Shown: positions 34,801 to 46,675 of the stretch, piece by piece
Numbering within the stretch: the stretch's first letter is position 1
Layout of the letters: each line of letters begins with the position of its first letter
DNA from: Anthoceros angustus
Lineage: Eukaryota > Streptophyta > Anthocerotopsida > Anthocerotales > Anthocerotaceae
Direction of reading: 5' to 3'
DNA length: 64,000 nt
Assembly (NCBI GenBank): GCA_010909165.1
Contig: MU008212.1
Location: forward strand, 124,001 to 188,000
Notes under the pieces: model-generated
The model's input: only the letters and a program-made list of their open reading frames with translations
Database searches by the model: none
Told to the model about the DNA's origin: nothing
Made by a program: the position numbers and the translations under genes

Positions 34801-37150
34801 ACCAACTGTAGGGACAGCAGACTCTGTAGCCATGTAGCCCATTTGCCACAAATGCACCTTGTCTACATTTACTTTTCAATAAGCTAAAAAGTGAGATCCT
34901 GATGAGCAAGCAGTAGTACCAGAATGTGATCTGCTCCGTACAGAAAATCAACCTGGTGAGTGACTAGGACCACAGTCTTGGTGCGTAGCTTCCCCATGAT
35001 GCATTCCTTGAGATATTTTAACAAATCAGCAGGGTACAACGTAGTTCAGCAAAAGGCTCGCATAAGGATATGCTATGAACATGCAAGACGTGAGAGCATA
35101 AGGTAACTCACTGTGAACAATTTGGAGCCCGTTTGGGAGTCGACAGCACTAAATATGTCATCTAAGAGGTAGATGTCAGAGTCCTGATAGATGGCTCTAG
35201 CAAGCTGAATACGTTGCTTCTGGCCACCACTTAAGTTGACTCCTCGTTCCCCTATTTCCGTATTATCGCCGAACTCAAGCTGGGAGAGGTCTTCTTCAAG
35301 CTGACAAATACGAAGAGCCTCGTTGTATCGGACAAGTTCCAGGTCCTGTCCGAACAAAATGTTCTCCTTAATTGTCTCATTTTGAATCCATGCTAGCTGT
35401 GATACGTATGCAGTACTGCCAGCAACTTGGACCTGTATGCCAGTAGGCAATGACGACAAAGTCAAGTCACGTCTAACATGTATGTACTAAACTCACTACA
35501 ATGACATGAACTAAGGAATATGGACGATCTAAATTCAGGAATATGTACTTACAACTCCGGAGATTTTTGTCATCTCCCCAAGCAAGCTGTTCAGCAAAGA
35601 GGACTTGCCAGACCGAACTCTCCCAACAACTGCGACAAGGGAACCCTGCTTGACTGTCATGCAGCTGGCAGCAATAGTCGTAACTTCTGATTCAGAATCC
35701 CACTTGAAACTGGCACCAGCCACAGTGATGGCAACATCTGAGCTAAATGGAAGGCGTGTTACTGAGCCCGGGTCTGGCTCTTCACTCCACATGAACTTTT
35801 CAAGGCGATCAAGGGCTACCAAGGCTTGTGAAATCAAAACAAGACTTTGGGGAAACATTCTCATTGCTTCCTGCATGATCCGGACTGTAGCAACTGTAGT
35901 AAAAGCTGTACCAGCAGTCAGCTTCACACCCAGAAACACACAAGCAGCAAAGATTGCCACTGTTGATGCCAACGGTGTCAGCCATATGAGGAAGATGACG
36001 ACTGCCGTTGTGTACATCAACATTGAATAGTAGATGTACTCAGAGGACCGAGCAGTTTGGACTACGTTCAGGAATTTTTCTTCAAATGCTTGTAGCTTTA
36101 TTACCTGGCCAACAGCAAAGTCAGAAACAGTATTAAGAGAAAGCAAATGAAGGAGGCGGTTTTTGGGAGCTTGTATCTGTTTTAATTGTTGTGTGCATCC
36201 ACAATCACAAATAGATAGACCAGATAAGGCCGTTTCAGGCCTTTGCCTAACATGACTTGTTCTTTCTAGTCAAGTGCTTTTCACCAACAGACCTTCATAT
36301 TACTGAGAGCCTCGTTCGTGAACTTCATCCGAAGATCCTGTGCCTGCATTATGAGATTTTGAAAATCTCGTTGCTTGGAAGCAATAAAAAATGAGCATGC
36401 GAGAGAAACAGCCATAACCAGAAATCCAGCAGCAGTGGCAAGATTAACCACAGTCACTAGAATGGCAATGGCAACAAGGACTTGCAAAGGCAGAATCCAA
36501 ACATTATGCAGCTGGAAAACAACATCTGCCATCACTTGGGCATCTACGGACATGTGATTGACTATCTGTCCAACCCCATGGCTCTGACGGGCAGCGCTTG
36601 AAAGGCGCAGCCCTTTGTAGTAAAGGGATGTTATTAAGGCAGAACGGACCTGCATCCCAAGCTTGTTGCAATAAAACTGATACTGATGAGCCACTACTAT
36701 CTCAAAGAACTTTGATGCAAGAAGGATGAAGACCAAAACCTGGCCTTCGTATGGAAATCTGCTCTTTCCAGCAGTAGTGCTGACAAAAGCCTGAATGAGA
36801 ATAGGACCCATATACATAACACTTAGACGCAAAAGTCCCAGCACGCCACACGCGAGAAACGGCCGCCAAAACGTTCTCACCAGCGTATTTCTAACTGAGT
36901 TTGGTTCCCGTTCCTGTGGCCAAGATTCGGAGAACCTCTCATACAAAAATGAGGCCCGGTCCTGTGGCCCAAGAAGAGGGACATCCTCTCTGTCAATAGT
37001 TTTCTGACTCCCAGTCTTAAGAAGAGGGTTCAACCAGAGAAAAAACAATCGGCTGATGGGACCTGCTTTCACATATTCAGTAGTGGAAGAGTTACGCAAA
37101 GATGTATCCAAATAATCACTGTCCAACAAGGGCTCTCTGAGTCTTCCCAT
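31837..37150 (-). CDS. ABCC-type (MRP) full-size ABC transporter
   Basis: Multi-exon minus-strand gene. The first exon (37150 to about 36287) begins [14 protein letters not shown] and enters TMD1; NBD1 follows (about 36110-35110), with signature [15 protein letters not shown] and Walker [15 protein letters not shown] long linker and TMD2 come next (about 34760-33000). NBD2 has Walker [17 protein letters not shown], signature [17 protein letters not shown], Walker [14 protein letters not shown] and H-loop ISIAHR (about 32860-32045). The last exon is 31946-31837 ([16 protein letters not shown] to a TGA). ABCC pumps move glutathione and glucuronide conjugates, anthocyanins, folates or phytate, mostly into the vacuole; the substrate here is open. 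Two oddities: the NBD1 P-loop reads [10 protein letters not shown], with Arg where ABCC proteins have the middle Gly, and there is no TMD0 bundle before the LLDSDYL leader. Confidence 0.9.
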
Positions 37151-37875
37151 GATTCAATGAGAGGATCCAGAGTTCAACTAAAGCTATCAGCACCAGAACA
37201 AACAGTCAGCCTCCCCATCCATGTCAATGCGTGTCCACAAGAAAGCAAACCTGCAGACACCATTAATGTCTTAGTGGGTGTAGGTAGCTGCAAAAAGGAT
37301 ATTCAGACACGCCGAGCAGGAAGTATATAACCTTCGCAACCACCTGAGCTAAGAAAATGCAGCGCAGAGCAACATCTACTCGTGGGAGAAAAACCTGCGA
37401 GCTCAACGAAGCAGGTAGGTCGCTCGGCCCAGCAGGAAACATCTGCGAAGGAATGAAGACATTTCACGGCCAACACTGTAGCCTGCAGGTGCTTGAACGC
37501 GAGCTATCTACAAACTTGCCGTTTTGCAGTCTTTCCTGCACATTCCCACCTCGAACCAGACAGTCTGCTCACATTCCGGGAGCTTTACACGGTTTCCAAC
37601 GCACCTCCAAGCACCTTCCAAACACGAGATGTACTAGCCTTTGAGAGGCGCTGAAGGCTACCCTTCAGCGCCACGCTAAAGGAGACGCCAGACTAGAGAC
37701 AAAATGTAAAAGGAGACGACAGACTCGGCCTAGCCTGCGAGCCACATGGCACAGCGACAACGGTCGCAATATGGAACCATATCTTTAATACTCGTACGCA
37801 TGTCTGAACTGAAATCAGTTACCTGTTTACGTTTAGAGTACAGCATTTCTACGTTTTATTTCATCACCTAAAACA
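37151..37875. other. divergent upstream region of ABCC and DUF26 genes
   Basis: The ABCC gene leaves to the left and the DUF26 gene to the right. About 37350-37650 is mixed-composition DNA with a 95-codon plus-strand frame lacking any domain; the last 100 bases turn AT-rich. It probably holds the promoters of both genes. A missing 5' exon of the ABCC gene could lie here but I could not find one. Confidence 0.4.
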
Positions 37876-38301
37876 ATGAAGCTATATGACGGATATAAAA
37901 CTCTGATAAATTTATTTATATTTTCTATATATATGAATTTGAATGTAAACGCTTTAATACTATTTGATGTTGAGTTTACAGTTCGTTGTAATGCGGAAAC
38001 AATGCTCAATGAATATAAAATTCAAATACTACTAGAATCTCATAAAATCATTAAGGCAATAGATACAAATGATTGGTTCTTTGCATTCAAAGATAAATAT
38101 TGGCAAACACAATTCACAGTGAATGGTGATGAGGTTATATATATAGAAGCTAGTTGTTTAACTAATGATGCGGTAATATGCAAAAATTGTTTAAATGACT
38201 TTGTAGGCAACAAATTATTTCAATCATGCGGAAACTCAAAGGGAGCTGTAATTGGAGGAAAGGATTGTCGGTTTCGATTCGAGTTTTTCTTATTCTATTA
38301 A
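37876..38301 (+). CDS. single-domain DUF26 (Gnk2-like) secreted protein
   Basis: Single exon, 141 aa. A hydrophobic N-terminus (LINLFIFSIYMNLNVNA) is a likely signal peptide. Six cysteines lie in the Gnk2/stress-antifungal order: one near residue 38, then CLTNDAVICKNCL, QSCGNSKGAV and KDCRFRFEFFLFY. The first spacing is C-X7-C-X2-C, where the canonical form is C-X8-C-X2-C. The family includes ginkbilobin (mannose-binding, antifungal) and cysteine-rich repeat secretory proteins of plants. No kinase or second DUF26 follows, so this is the single-domain secreted form, thought to be the ancestral land-plant state. The surrounding DNA is strongly AT-rich, unlike the metabolic genes nearby. Paired with a diverged relative at 46676-47104. 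Confidence 0.72.
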   Translation: MKLYDGYKTLINLFIFSIYMNLNVNALILFDVEFTVRCNAETMLNEYKIQILLESHKIIKAIDTNDWFFAFKDKYWQTQFTVNGDEVIYIEASCLTNDAVICKNCLNDFVGNKLFQSCGNSKGAVIGGKDCRFRFEFFLFY

Positions 38302-38389
38302 GAAGACCAAAATCTAATTTAACCAATAGATAAGTTGCAGATATTATATATCATCACTTTATGTTTGGGATAACAGTAAATATCAATCT

Positions 38390-38930
38390 AAAAAGTGATG
38401 TTTGCATCAATCATAGAAAAAGTGACGTTTGTATCAATCCTAAAAGTGATGTTTGTATATAGCAACATTTGTATCGATCTAATCAATCCTAAAAGTGATG
38501 TTTTTATACAGCAATATTTGTATCCATCGAACAAGTGATGTTTCTGATAGTGACGTTTGTGTCGATCTAGAAAATGATGTTTATTTGTGATTGAATTTGG
38601 ATTACTTGTGAAAAAGAGGCAATCCTTATCATCTAAGTTGCATAGAGATAAATTCATGTTTATTTTCATTACTAAAATAATTCAAGAATGAGTTCGCACT
38701 CCCCTTACTAAGGCCATTTGGATACACATTTATAATAAAGCCATTATTAAGCATCATGCACTTAGATTGGTACTTACATACGGTGTCTAAAGGTTTCATT
38801 ACTAAAATAACCCAAGAATGAGTTCGCACTGCCCTTACTAAGGCCATTTGGATACACATTTATAAGAACGCCATTATTAAGCATCCTGCACTTAGATCGG
38901 TACTTAGATACCGTGTCTAAAGGCAGCGGA
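38390..38930. repeat. tandem repeats downstream of the first DUF26 gene
   Basis: Two arrays. About 38390-38585 has many imperfect copies of AAAAGTGATGTTTnTATnnAnC with ATCAATC/ATCGATC spacers. Then a 130-base unit occurs twice, starting at 38668 and 38798, sharing CATTACTAAAATAAnnCAAG, GAATGAGTTCGCACT and ACTAAGGCCATTTGGATACA; the copies differ at about ten positions. Non-coding. Confidence 0.75.
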
Positions 38931-40853
38931 TGCACTCGGCGCAAGTAGCTTTGGACACCATGGTACAAGTTGTTAAGGACCAAGTCCTATGACAGGAAAA
39001 TTCCGTTCAAATGGACTATAATATACTTCTTCTTCTTTTCTTTCATCAAGCAATATACAAATTTGTTTAATCTTCGGTTTTCAGTCTAGTCTAGCTAGAT
39101 ATGAGTTCATTCACTATTCTGGTTGGTTAAAGATATTTTTCTCAACGAATCTTGCATTTTAATTCCATGAAAGTCCTTGCTCGCAGTGAACTTATGATAA
39201 GTACCTTTCTTCATTAAAAAAACTTGTAGCGCAATATAATATGGTATAATATGTTCTTGTAAGCTACAAATTAATATTTACTAGAACATTACCGAATAAG
39301 CTAAGGAATACTAGTTGAAAAATGTGAAATCAATAGGTTTTCATTAGATAAATATAATTCACGTCCAGTATATAATATTAAACCAAAGCGATAATTGCTA
39401 TGACAGTGACGTCAAGATAAATATGAAGATCTTCTATTACAAAAGAATATTTTGATGAAATTCATAAAAATCTTTCTTCTATTCTAGTCACCAAACACTA
39501 TTTTATAAATAACCTAGATCTTGAAAATTTAATTTAATAAAACTAAATAACTTGCACTACACGAACAAAATAATGTGAAACATATTCAACTTTTTCTAAT
39601 TTAGAATTTTTTTTACCCGCTTTCTTATGAAGATACTAGACCCTCTTCTTTTATACAAAAAGATGGATATCATATCTATGGTAGAAAATGTTTGAGAAAG
39701 ACAACCGATGTCACAAATATGTTGAAAGTTATGTTATTTATAGGTACAACATGAGTGTCTTGAGTTATTTAGCCTCTTTTTATAACACACAACAATCTTT
39801 GGACATCAATGCAGCACTTTGAGCTCTTATAAAAACTAGTGTGTATAAATATGACTGGCATATGATATAGAGGAACACCTTATCATGGACTGAACTAAAA
39901 TCTGAGGACATATCTTAACAAGGACTAAACATAAAACCAAAGACAAGAGGACACGTTGAGAATTAGGTGCACACAAACATGAAGAGATGAGAACTCCGCA
40001 GTTAAGCATCCTCTTCTCGTGTATGAAGGAAACACAACATCCTCTCCTCGAGTGTGAAGAAAATGTGGAGCTTTAGTTTGCGAGTTGTTCTGCATAAGAC
40101 CACCCTTGATAATATAAATAATAAATAATATTATAAATTATTAATATTTTACTAATTTATTTTTAAATACTTATTCAACTTATTTAAATCAAACTACCCA
40201 CTTCCTCTCCCATTCATAAAAGCTTGGTATTACGAGCACTCTGAACATAATAATCTGAACATAATAATATGAATGAAGTTCCACTATGCGATTCTAGATT
40301 AGAGTCCGCCTAGGAGCGATGGCATGGGCTGGATACTGCATGTCCGTAAGTATGTATGTGGTTTCTTTGTCCCTCTCTTTTCCGGACTATTTTTGGATGA
40401 CCGATACAGTGGATCTAGTTTTGAGGAGAACGCGGTTCACACTTTGCGATGGTTCAAACTGAGAGGGCCAGGCCTGACGTGAACACTGTTTGTGGGCTGG
40501 CCCCCAGCTGCTGCTCTGAGTGAAGATTTTGGATGGACAGTCACCTGGCTGTGAATCCTTTTGTGTTGCACGGTGTGGTTGTGGTGCTACTGCGGAACCA
40601 GTGCATGTTGAGTTTGGAGACGGTTGGATGGAGAGGGTGAGTTTAAGCAAGGGCTGGTGGTAGGGAGTGGAGTGGCCACTGTGCCATCGTTTTGGAGGTG
40701 GGTGCGACAGCTGACCAAGAGGAAACGGGAGCAGCGAAGCTTTAATGTTGGATAGATGCAGGGTGCTAGTTCAAGCAGGATCCGAGATCTTCAGTGGTGG
40801 ACGCGGCTTGTGAATTCAGACTGGACCGACAGGAATGAGCAGGTACAGTGAAG
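38931..40853. other. AT-rich intergenic DNA, then leader of the GDAP2-like gene
   Basis: 38931-40230 is very AT-rich with no credible frame, tRNA or element gene; ACACAACATCCTCTCCTCG-type words repeat near 40010-40060. From about 40380 composition becomes GC-balanced and the stretch to 40853 probably contains promoter and 5' UTR of the macro-domain gene. Confidence 0.5.
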
Positions 40854-43800
40854 ATGTATACTAGAGCGGCTGCCCGGGGCGGGCATTCGGCAGAGTACAC
40901 CGTCAAGTTGGACCAGGTGCCCCGCTGGAGTGAGCAGGATCACAGGCCGTCGGAATCTGGAGGGGCGGCTGCTCTCCCCTCCTCAGAGCACGCTTTCTCT
41001 GACCCGCTCACCTCCCTGTCGAGCGAGAATGGCAGCAGGGGATTTGGGTCCACCAAGTTCCAGGTGGATCATGAGATCAATTCCAAGCTCTATTTGTGGC
41101 GAGGAGCCCCTTGGGCCCTTGAAGTTGATGCCGTCGTGAACTCGACCAATGAGGTATAATGCGCTGTGTAATTGCGCTTCGCTAGGGTTTCTCCGGTGCT
41201 GCTGGATTTTGTGAGCGAGATACAGGACCACAGCGAGGTTAAATTCCATGGTGCTTCCACCTCTTTTTGCTGCTGGTTCTAAATCAAGGGGGCCTTTTTT
41301 TGCTGCCAGAATATGGATGAAGCGCATAGCAGCCCTGGGCTCCATGTGGCTGCAGGTCCAGGGCTTGCAGAAGAGTGCTCTACGCTGGTGAGTTTGGACA
41401 GCTCCTGTGGTTTGTTGTGTCAGTGGCAGTTGGGAATTTGTCTTTGACAGAGAATGCGGGCTGTGCGCAGGGAGGCTGCAGAACCGGCATGGCTAAGGTC
41501 ACGAGTGGTTATGACCTACCTGCCAGGTGCTGGATTTATTCTATGCATGGAGTGGATGCATTTTTGAAGGCTTCAACGAAATCGTGACCATGAACACCTG
41601 GCTTTTTGCAGGCGTGTGATTCACACTGTGGGTCCAATATATGCGATGAAGTATCAGACAGCTGCAGAAAATGCTCTTAGCCATTGCTACCGCTCCTGCC
41701 TGGAGCTGCTTATTGAACAAGGGCTTCAAAGGTTGAGCCAGGACTTGATTCCGGATACCTATGCTCCTTGTTGTGTTGGTTGTGCTCAAATGTGTGGATT
41801 TGTGAATCTCATGTGCTGGTGTTCTGATGACCCAGTATTGCAATCGGCTGTATCTACACTGAGGCGAAAGGCTATCCACGAGAGCCTGCTGCTCATGTCG
41901 CAATAAGTAAGTGACTCTGCGTTGTGTGTTCTATTTGAGGGAAAATTTGGTTCTGTGGCTCACGTCATCTTTATCTGTCACCAGGGACAGTTCGTCGATT
42001 CCTGGAAAAGCACAAGAATAAGATAGTTGCGGTCGTGTTCTGTACCACGACAGCTGCTGACACAGAGATATATAAAAGGTATGAGTGTGCTTTGCACCCT
42101 TTCTGTTGGTCCTCTTGCTCATGTTTCTTGTCACTTGGATGACACTTGCCCCTTCCTTGCAAATAACTGCCTAGGCTTTTCAGAGCGTTTAAACAGCGGG
42201 CAGTGGTTATGTTGTTGCAGGTTGCTGCCACTATACTTCCCCAGGGACAGTTTAGAAGAGGAGATTGCGTCTGTTAAGCTGCCAGCTGATGTTGGAGATG
42301 AAAATGGCGAGACGGTTATCTCAGAGCGCAAAATCAGAATCTCTGCACTTCCAGGAACAACTGGATTGTCACCACGAAGGCACTCGACAGGGGGCGACGA
42401 CTTCACTGCAAATCATCGAGCCTTTGCACCTCTGAGGTGTTATTTCCTGCCTTTTCATCTCTTGGCCGCATTTCCAGTTTTCCTCTGAAACTGCCTGGAA
42501 TTCTCTCTGAACTCTTCCTGTTTTCAGGACTGATTCTCTAGATGCCTTGGTGGACCCCATGTTCATGAGCATGACTCGGGACCCAGATCAGCGTCGTAAG
42601 GAACAATGGGAGAAGGCGGCTCAAGCACAGGCTGGCTGGGGTTGGGGTAAATGGCTAGGGCTAGGCGGTGTCGGATTTTCTCCTATGGCTCCAGCAGAGG
42701 AGGACTCACTGCATGCCAGATACCTTGCAAGGGCCAATGCTGTTAATCTAACTGAAATCGCAGAAATGAAGATCATGTAACTTTCTAACTATTATGCCCC
42801 GCTGAAGTTGTTTCAAGAAAGTGTTGAGATACTTCCAGGGGGCTGGGGGGTGGGGGGTGATTGTAACAGGTTGTGTGATGGTGGTCCTGCAGTTATCGAG
42901 GTGGAGTGGATGCTGATGGCAGGCAGGTTATGGTAATTGTGGGTGCACACTTTCTTCTTCGATGTTTAGATTTGGAGCGTTTCCTGCTCTACGCTGTTAA
43001 GGTACGATTCCAAACAATGCAGAATCAAGCAAAGTGCGAGTTAATGATCTGTACATGGGTCACGGGTGCTGTTGGTAAGGGCAGAAGTTCGAGAATGAAG
43101 TTGTGGAGGTTATTGATGGTCTGCCTGATCAGTTTTGTCATCTCTCTACTTTCCCTTCTGCTCCTGATTCTGGAGCTTGTTTTGTAATTTGCAGGAATTC
43201 GAACCAGTTATTCAAAGGCCTTATACAATAGTATATTTCCATTCTGCTGCTGCTCTCCAGCTGTGAGCCCGTTTACCTTTCGCCCATTCTTGTGTGTAGA
43301 AGTGCTGTGGGTCTTGCTGTCGATTCTTCTAACATATAAACAAATCAAACAGGCAGCCAGACCTTGCCTGGATGGCTCACCTGCAGCAGATTCTTGGTCG
43401 CAAACACAGAAAAAACCTGCATGTAAGTGATATTTCTTACATACACCTCATGCTCGGCCGGGTCAGCATGCTTCCCATTTTTTGAGATGAGAATTGTAAA
43501 ACTGGCTTCCAGTGGCACGTAAAAATCTTCACTGGACTTCAAACCTGGGCTGTGCATGATTGTGGCGCTTCTGCTAGAACCTGAAGCAATGACCCACTCC
43601 ATTGTTCTGCCATGCTGTGACGTAGGCTGTATATGTTCTCCACTCGACACTTGGTCTGAGAGCAACGATTCTCGCCCTCCAACTATTTGTGGACTCAGTG
43701 GTATGTTGTTTTCTGAGTGGATTTTGCAAAACCATAGCTCTATATTCTAGGCCACAGAAAAACTTCTGAAGGGCTGCTCTGTCGACCATGGCAGAGCAGA

Positions 43801-44240
43801 GCACCTGCTGTGCATACTGCTTTTCGTGCGTGCATTCGTTGCTTTGGCTATGCATCATGGTCATGCAGCAGCCGTCACACCTGCTAGATGTCATATCTCC
43901 CCATCCTAACTAGCGGGTGAAGTGCACATCCTGTTGTAGTCCTGACGGTGACGGTTCGCTTCCCTGTCATGTCCGCAGGTGTGGAAGAAGGTGGTTTACG
44001 TCGAGAGGTTACTCGACCTGTTCAGATATGTTCCGAGAGAGCAGCTGACCATACCAGACTTCGTATTTCAGTACGCAAACAAAACTCTGCTTGAATTGCC
44101 TTTCTCTTGGGACCAATCTGAACGCCTGCTAACGATAGACCGTTACTGGCAGGCATGACCTTGAGGTGAACGGGGAAAAGGGGCTTGGCGCCGACCCTAG
44201 GGCGAGAGCCGTGACAGGCAGGCATCGCCTATCCTCATGA
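40854..44240 (+). CDS. GDAP2-like macro domain plus CRAL-TRIO protein
   Basis: About ten exons follow the plant GDAP2-type sequence from end to end. Macro (ADP-ribose-binding) domain: LDQVPRWSEQD, FQVDHEINSKLYLWRGAPWA, EVDAVVNSTNE, NMDEAHSSPGLHVAAGPGLA, GGCRTGMAKVTSGYDLPAR, RVIHTVGPIYAMKYQTAAEN, CIYTEAKGYPREPAAHVAI and RTVRRFLEKHKNKIVAVVF. Middle linker: LPADVGDENGETVISERKIR and DPDQRRKEQWEKAAQAQAGW. CRAL-TRIO: DGRQVMVIVGAHFLLRCLDL, FQQ-type QQILGRKHRKNL, AVYVLHSTLGLRATILALQL, VWKKVVYVERLLDLFRYVPR, and HDLEVNGEKGLGADP at the end. The asparagine and glycine loop of the macro fold (VVNSTNE, PGLA) is intact. The role of plant members is not settled; ADP-ribose metabolite binding is the reasonable guess. 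The start at MYTRAAARGG matches the family's short MY-initiated N-terminus. The tail after GADP (RARAVTGRHRLSS) is diverged. Confidence 0.9.
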
Positions 44241-44909
44241 CAGGAGTCTCTCCACCAACCACCAGTCTTCTTCCTCCTTCGACAGCGTAGCTGCGAGATC
44301 TTTCCTTCGCTCTTGTAGGTGTGCGCTTGCAGCAGGCCGAGATTCCTTTATGTGGCTCTCGTTCCTGGCAGCTCGCAGTTCGAGCTATGCCCCGGATTTT
44401 CGTTGGTTGTAAGAATTGTATATTGCCAAGCCTGCCGCACATTGATATCCGATTGGTCGTGCGTGTTGCACCCTAACTCCGTGCCTGCTACAATTTCATC
44501 GCACCGCTGCCGACGCTCCGTGACCATACGTGTCGGCAACAACCCAGCTGTCGCGAATGGCGCCCACCACCTGCTGCCTGTAGCGCACTGGACGAAGAGG
44601 TGATGAAATAAGAAGGCGATCCGTGGAAACGGGATCCGGATAACGCGTGACACAACGTGCTGACTTGTTTGCTGTGATCGAGCCGCCTTCGCTGCCTGGT
44701 GATGCAGTGACAGGAGCCCAGCCCGGCATTGCGCTGCCGAAATTTGCAGCCTGCTCGGCTACAGGTGTCGGAAGCTGCCTCGAATTCGTCGCAATGAAGC
44801 CGCGTGACGCTGGGTGTTGCGGATCGGTACCTGGGCGTGGTGGGTTGCGTTGGCCTGGGCTTGGTGTTCGCAGGAGGCTCAGTGGGCTGTGAGCTTTAGA
44901 GTTGCAGCC

Positions 44910-46394
44910 ATGGGGAGTTTGGCGAAGATCATCCGGGATGACAGGCATCCGGCATGGCTGGTGGATGCCATCATCATGTCGGCTGTGGTGTACAGCTCCA
45001 GCCCGCAGGCGGAGCTGGAGACGATGAAGGCGGACTACGGATTGGACACCTCCAAGTACGAGTTCATTCCGGAGGACGAGCTCAAGGATGCGGGATTCGT
45101 GAGGTGCCAGCAGACTTTGTTGATTGTACGGAGCAGGACGGTGCACTCACCGCGGCCGCATATTGTGGTGGCGTGCAGGGGCACCACGGATGTGAGTGAC
45201 GCCATAGCCGACCTCAATTTCATGCACCGGACCATGAGCCTGGGTGCGGGGTCTGCGCATGCGGGGTTCTTGGATCGGGCGAAGAGCATCCCGCTGGACT
45301 ACTTCCGGCGCTTGCTGATCAGGGGGGAGAATCTGGTGTTGACAGGGCACTCTCTAGGGGGAGCTGTGGCCTCGCTTCTGGCTCTCAGATTGTTGGAGGC
45401 GACGGGGAGGTGGTGCCATGAGCAGGTGCAGTGTTACACCTTCGGGTGCCCGTTTTTTGCCGACTCCAGACTGGCCAAGCACATCAACACGCAGTACAAG
45501 CAGCACTTTGTGCACATCGTGTCGAGGAGTGACATCGTGCCCAAGGTCATGCCTCTGGCATACACTCTCTACACCCTGTGGGCGGGCTTGCAGGCTGGCC
45601 CGTTCGAGGATTTCGTTCACGTGTCCAGGGTGAGCATGCTGCTGCTGCAGCTGGCATCCAAGCTTAAACCCTTGAGACGGCACACCAGGCTGCCCATCGT
45701 GGCCCTGGGGACGCAGGTGCTAACCTTCTGTCCGGGTCTGCTCAGGGTGTTGTTGCACCGGGCAATTGCTTTGGCCCTGTCCCACCACTCCGGGTATGGG
45801 TACACCTTTGCGGGGCACATGGTGCTGCTGGACCCAGAAACCAGCAAGCTAGAGCACGCAGACAGCGAGAAATGGACCATGGAGAAGCATCTGAACTTCC
45901 ACTTCGGCTGCGTGTCCCTGGATGTGGTGAAGGGGCACAGCCTGGTGAGCTACATCGAGAACGTGTTCACAGTCCAGTCTGCGGGAGGCAGGGTGGCTGT
46001 GGGAAGCAGCGTTACTACGGAGTTCTCACCTGTTAGTCCCAGGGTGGAGGTATGCAAGGCCACATTGCGCATGAAGTGGTTCGGTAAAACTCCACAGATG
46101 CCCAAGCAGGTGAAGCATGTGCCCATGCAAGATCTGGAAAAGAGCAGGTCCTTGAGTAAGAAGAAGAAAGCAGTGAAAGCTCTGCGGAGTTCGGTTGCAT
46201 GTCTCATCTTTGCACGGCGAATGCAAGAAGCTGCCCCCGAGTTCGTGCACAAGCGAAAGAACATCACCTTCGTCCGGTCCTTCTTGGACAACGTTGGCAA
46301 ACTGTCCAGATTGGCCCACAAGTTTGACCGCATTTTTGTCATCTCCTCTGGGCTGTTTGCCCTTGTACATGTGCGGAGATTTGTTCGCCGCTGA
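44910..46394 (+). CDS. class-3 (alpha/beta-hydrolase) lipase
   Basis: Single exon, 494 aa from the first ATG (MGSLAKIIRDD); a stop lies in frame about 105 bases upstream. Lipase-3 fold: IVVACRGTTDVSDAIADLN gives the oxyanion-hole strand (about residues 85-103), the nucleophile elbow is LTGHSLGGAVASLLALR with Ser148, the acid is probably Asp208 in VSRSDIVPKVM, and the His is in GHSLVSYIENVF (about residues 347-358). It resembles diacylglycerol-lipase-like plant proteins acting on membrane or storage acylglycerols. The C-terminal 140 residues are basic (KKKKAVKALRSS) and end in a short hydrophobic segment, perhaps a membrane contact. It starts 670 bp after the GDAP2-like gene on the same strand. 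Confidence 0.9.
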   Translation: MGSLAKIIRDDRHPAWLVDAIIMSAVVYSSSPQAELETMKADYGLDTSKYEFIPEDELKDAGFVRCQQTLLIVRSRTVHSPRPHIVVACRGTTDVSDAIADLNFMHRTMSLGAGSAHAGFLDRAKSIPLDYFRRLLIRGENLVLTGHSLGGAVASLLALRLLEATGRWCHEQVQCYTFGCPFFADSRLAKHINTQYKQHFVHIVSRSDIVPKVMPLAYTLYTLWAGLQAGPFEDFVHVSRVSMLLLQLASKLKPLRRHTRLPIVALGTQVLTFCPGLLRVLLHRAIALALSHHSGYGYTFAGHMVLLDPETSKLEHADSEKWTMEKHLNFHFGCVSLDVVKGHSLVSYIENVFTVQSAGGRVAVGSSVTTEFSPVSPRVEVCKATLRMKWFGKTPQMPKQVKHVPMQDLEKSRSLSKKKKAVKALRSSVACLIFARRMQEAAPEFVHKRKNITFVRSFLDNVGKLSRLAHKFDRIFVISSGLFALVHVRRFVRR

Positions 46395-46675
46395 CTACCA
46401 GGCTCCTTGGCCAGCATTTCCCACCTCAGGACTGTACCCGGCTGTATGCTGTGCTTTGAACGATCACTACCTCTAAATCCCTGCTACACACAATATTTTA
46501 GCACGACAAGGTCAAAATTTGGTGAAATTTTCACTTTTTATTAATAAATGTGTTTGCATAATACATTATAATGTTTTTTCAAAACTTTTATTCATATAAA
46601 TATTCATATAAATTCAATGTGAACACGTTAAATATAAATATAAATAAAGAGTGAAAATAAAAAAATAAAAAATCA

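Noticed and set aside
37357-37644. 95-codon plus-strand frame between the ABCC and DUF26 genes
   Set aside because: No domain, no signal peptide, lies in the promoter region of the ABCC gene.
44814-44909. Trp/Ala-rich upstream extension of the lipase
   Set aside because: It would need a GTG start; an in-frame TGA lies just before it and ATG at 44910 begins the family-like N-terminus.
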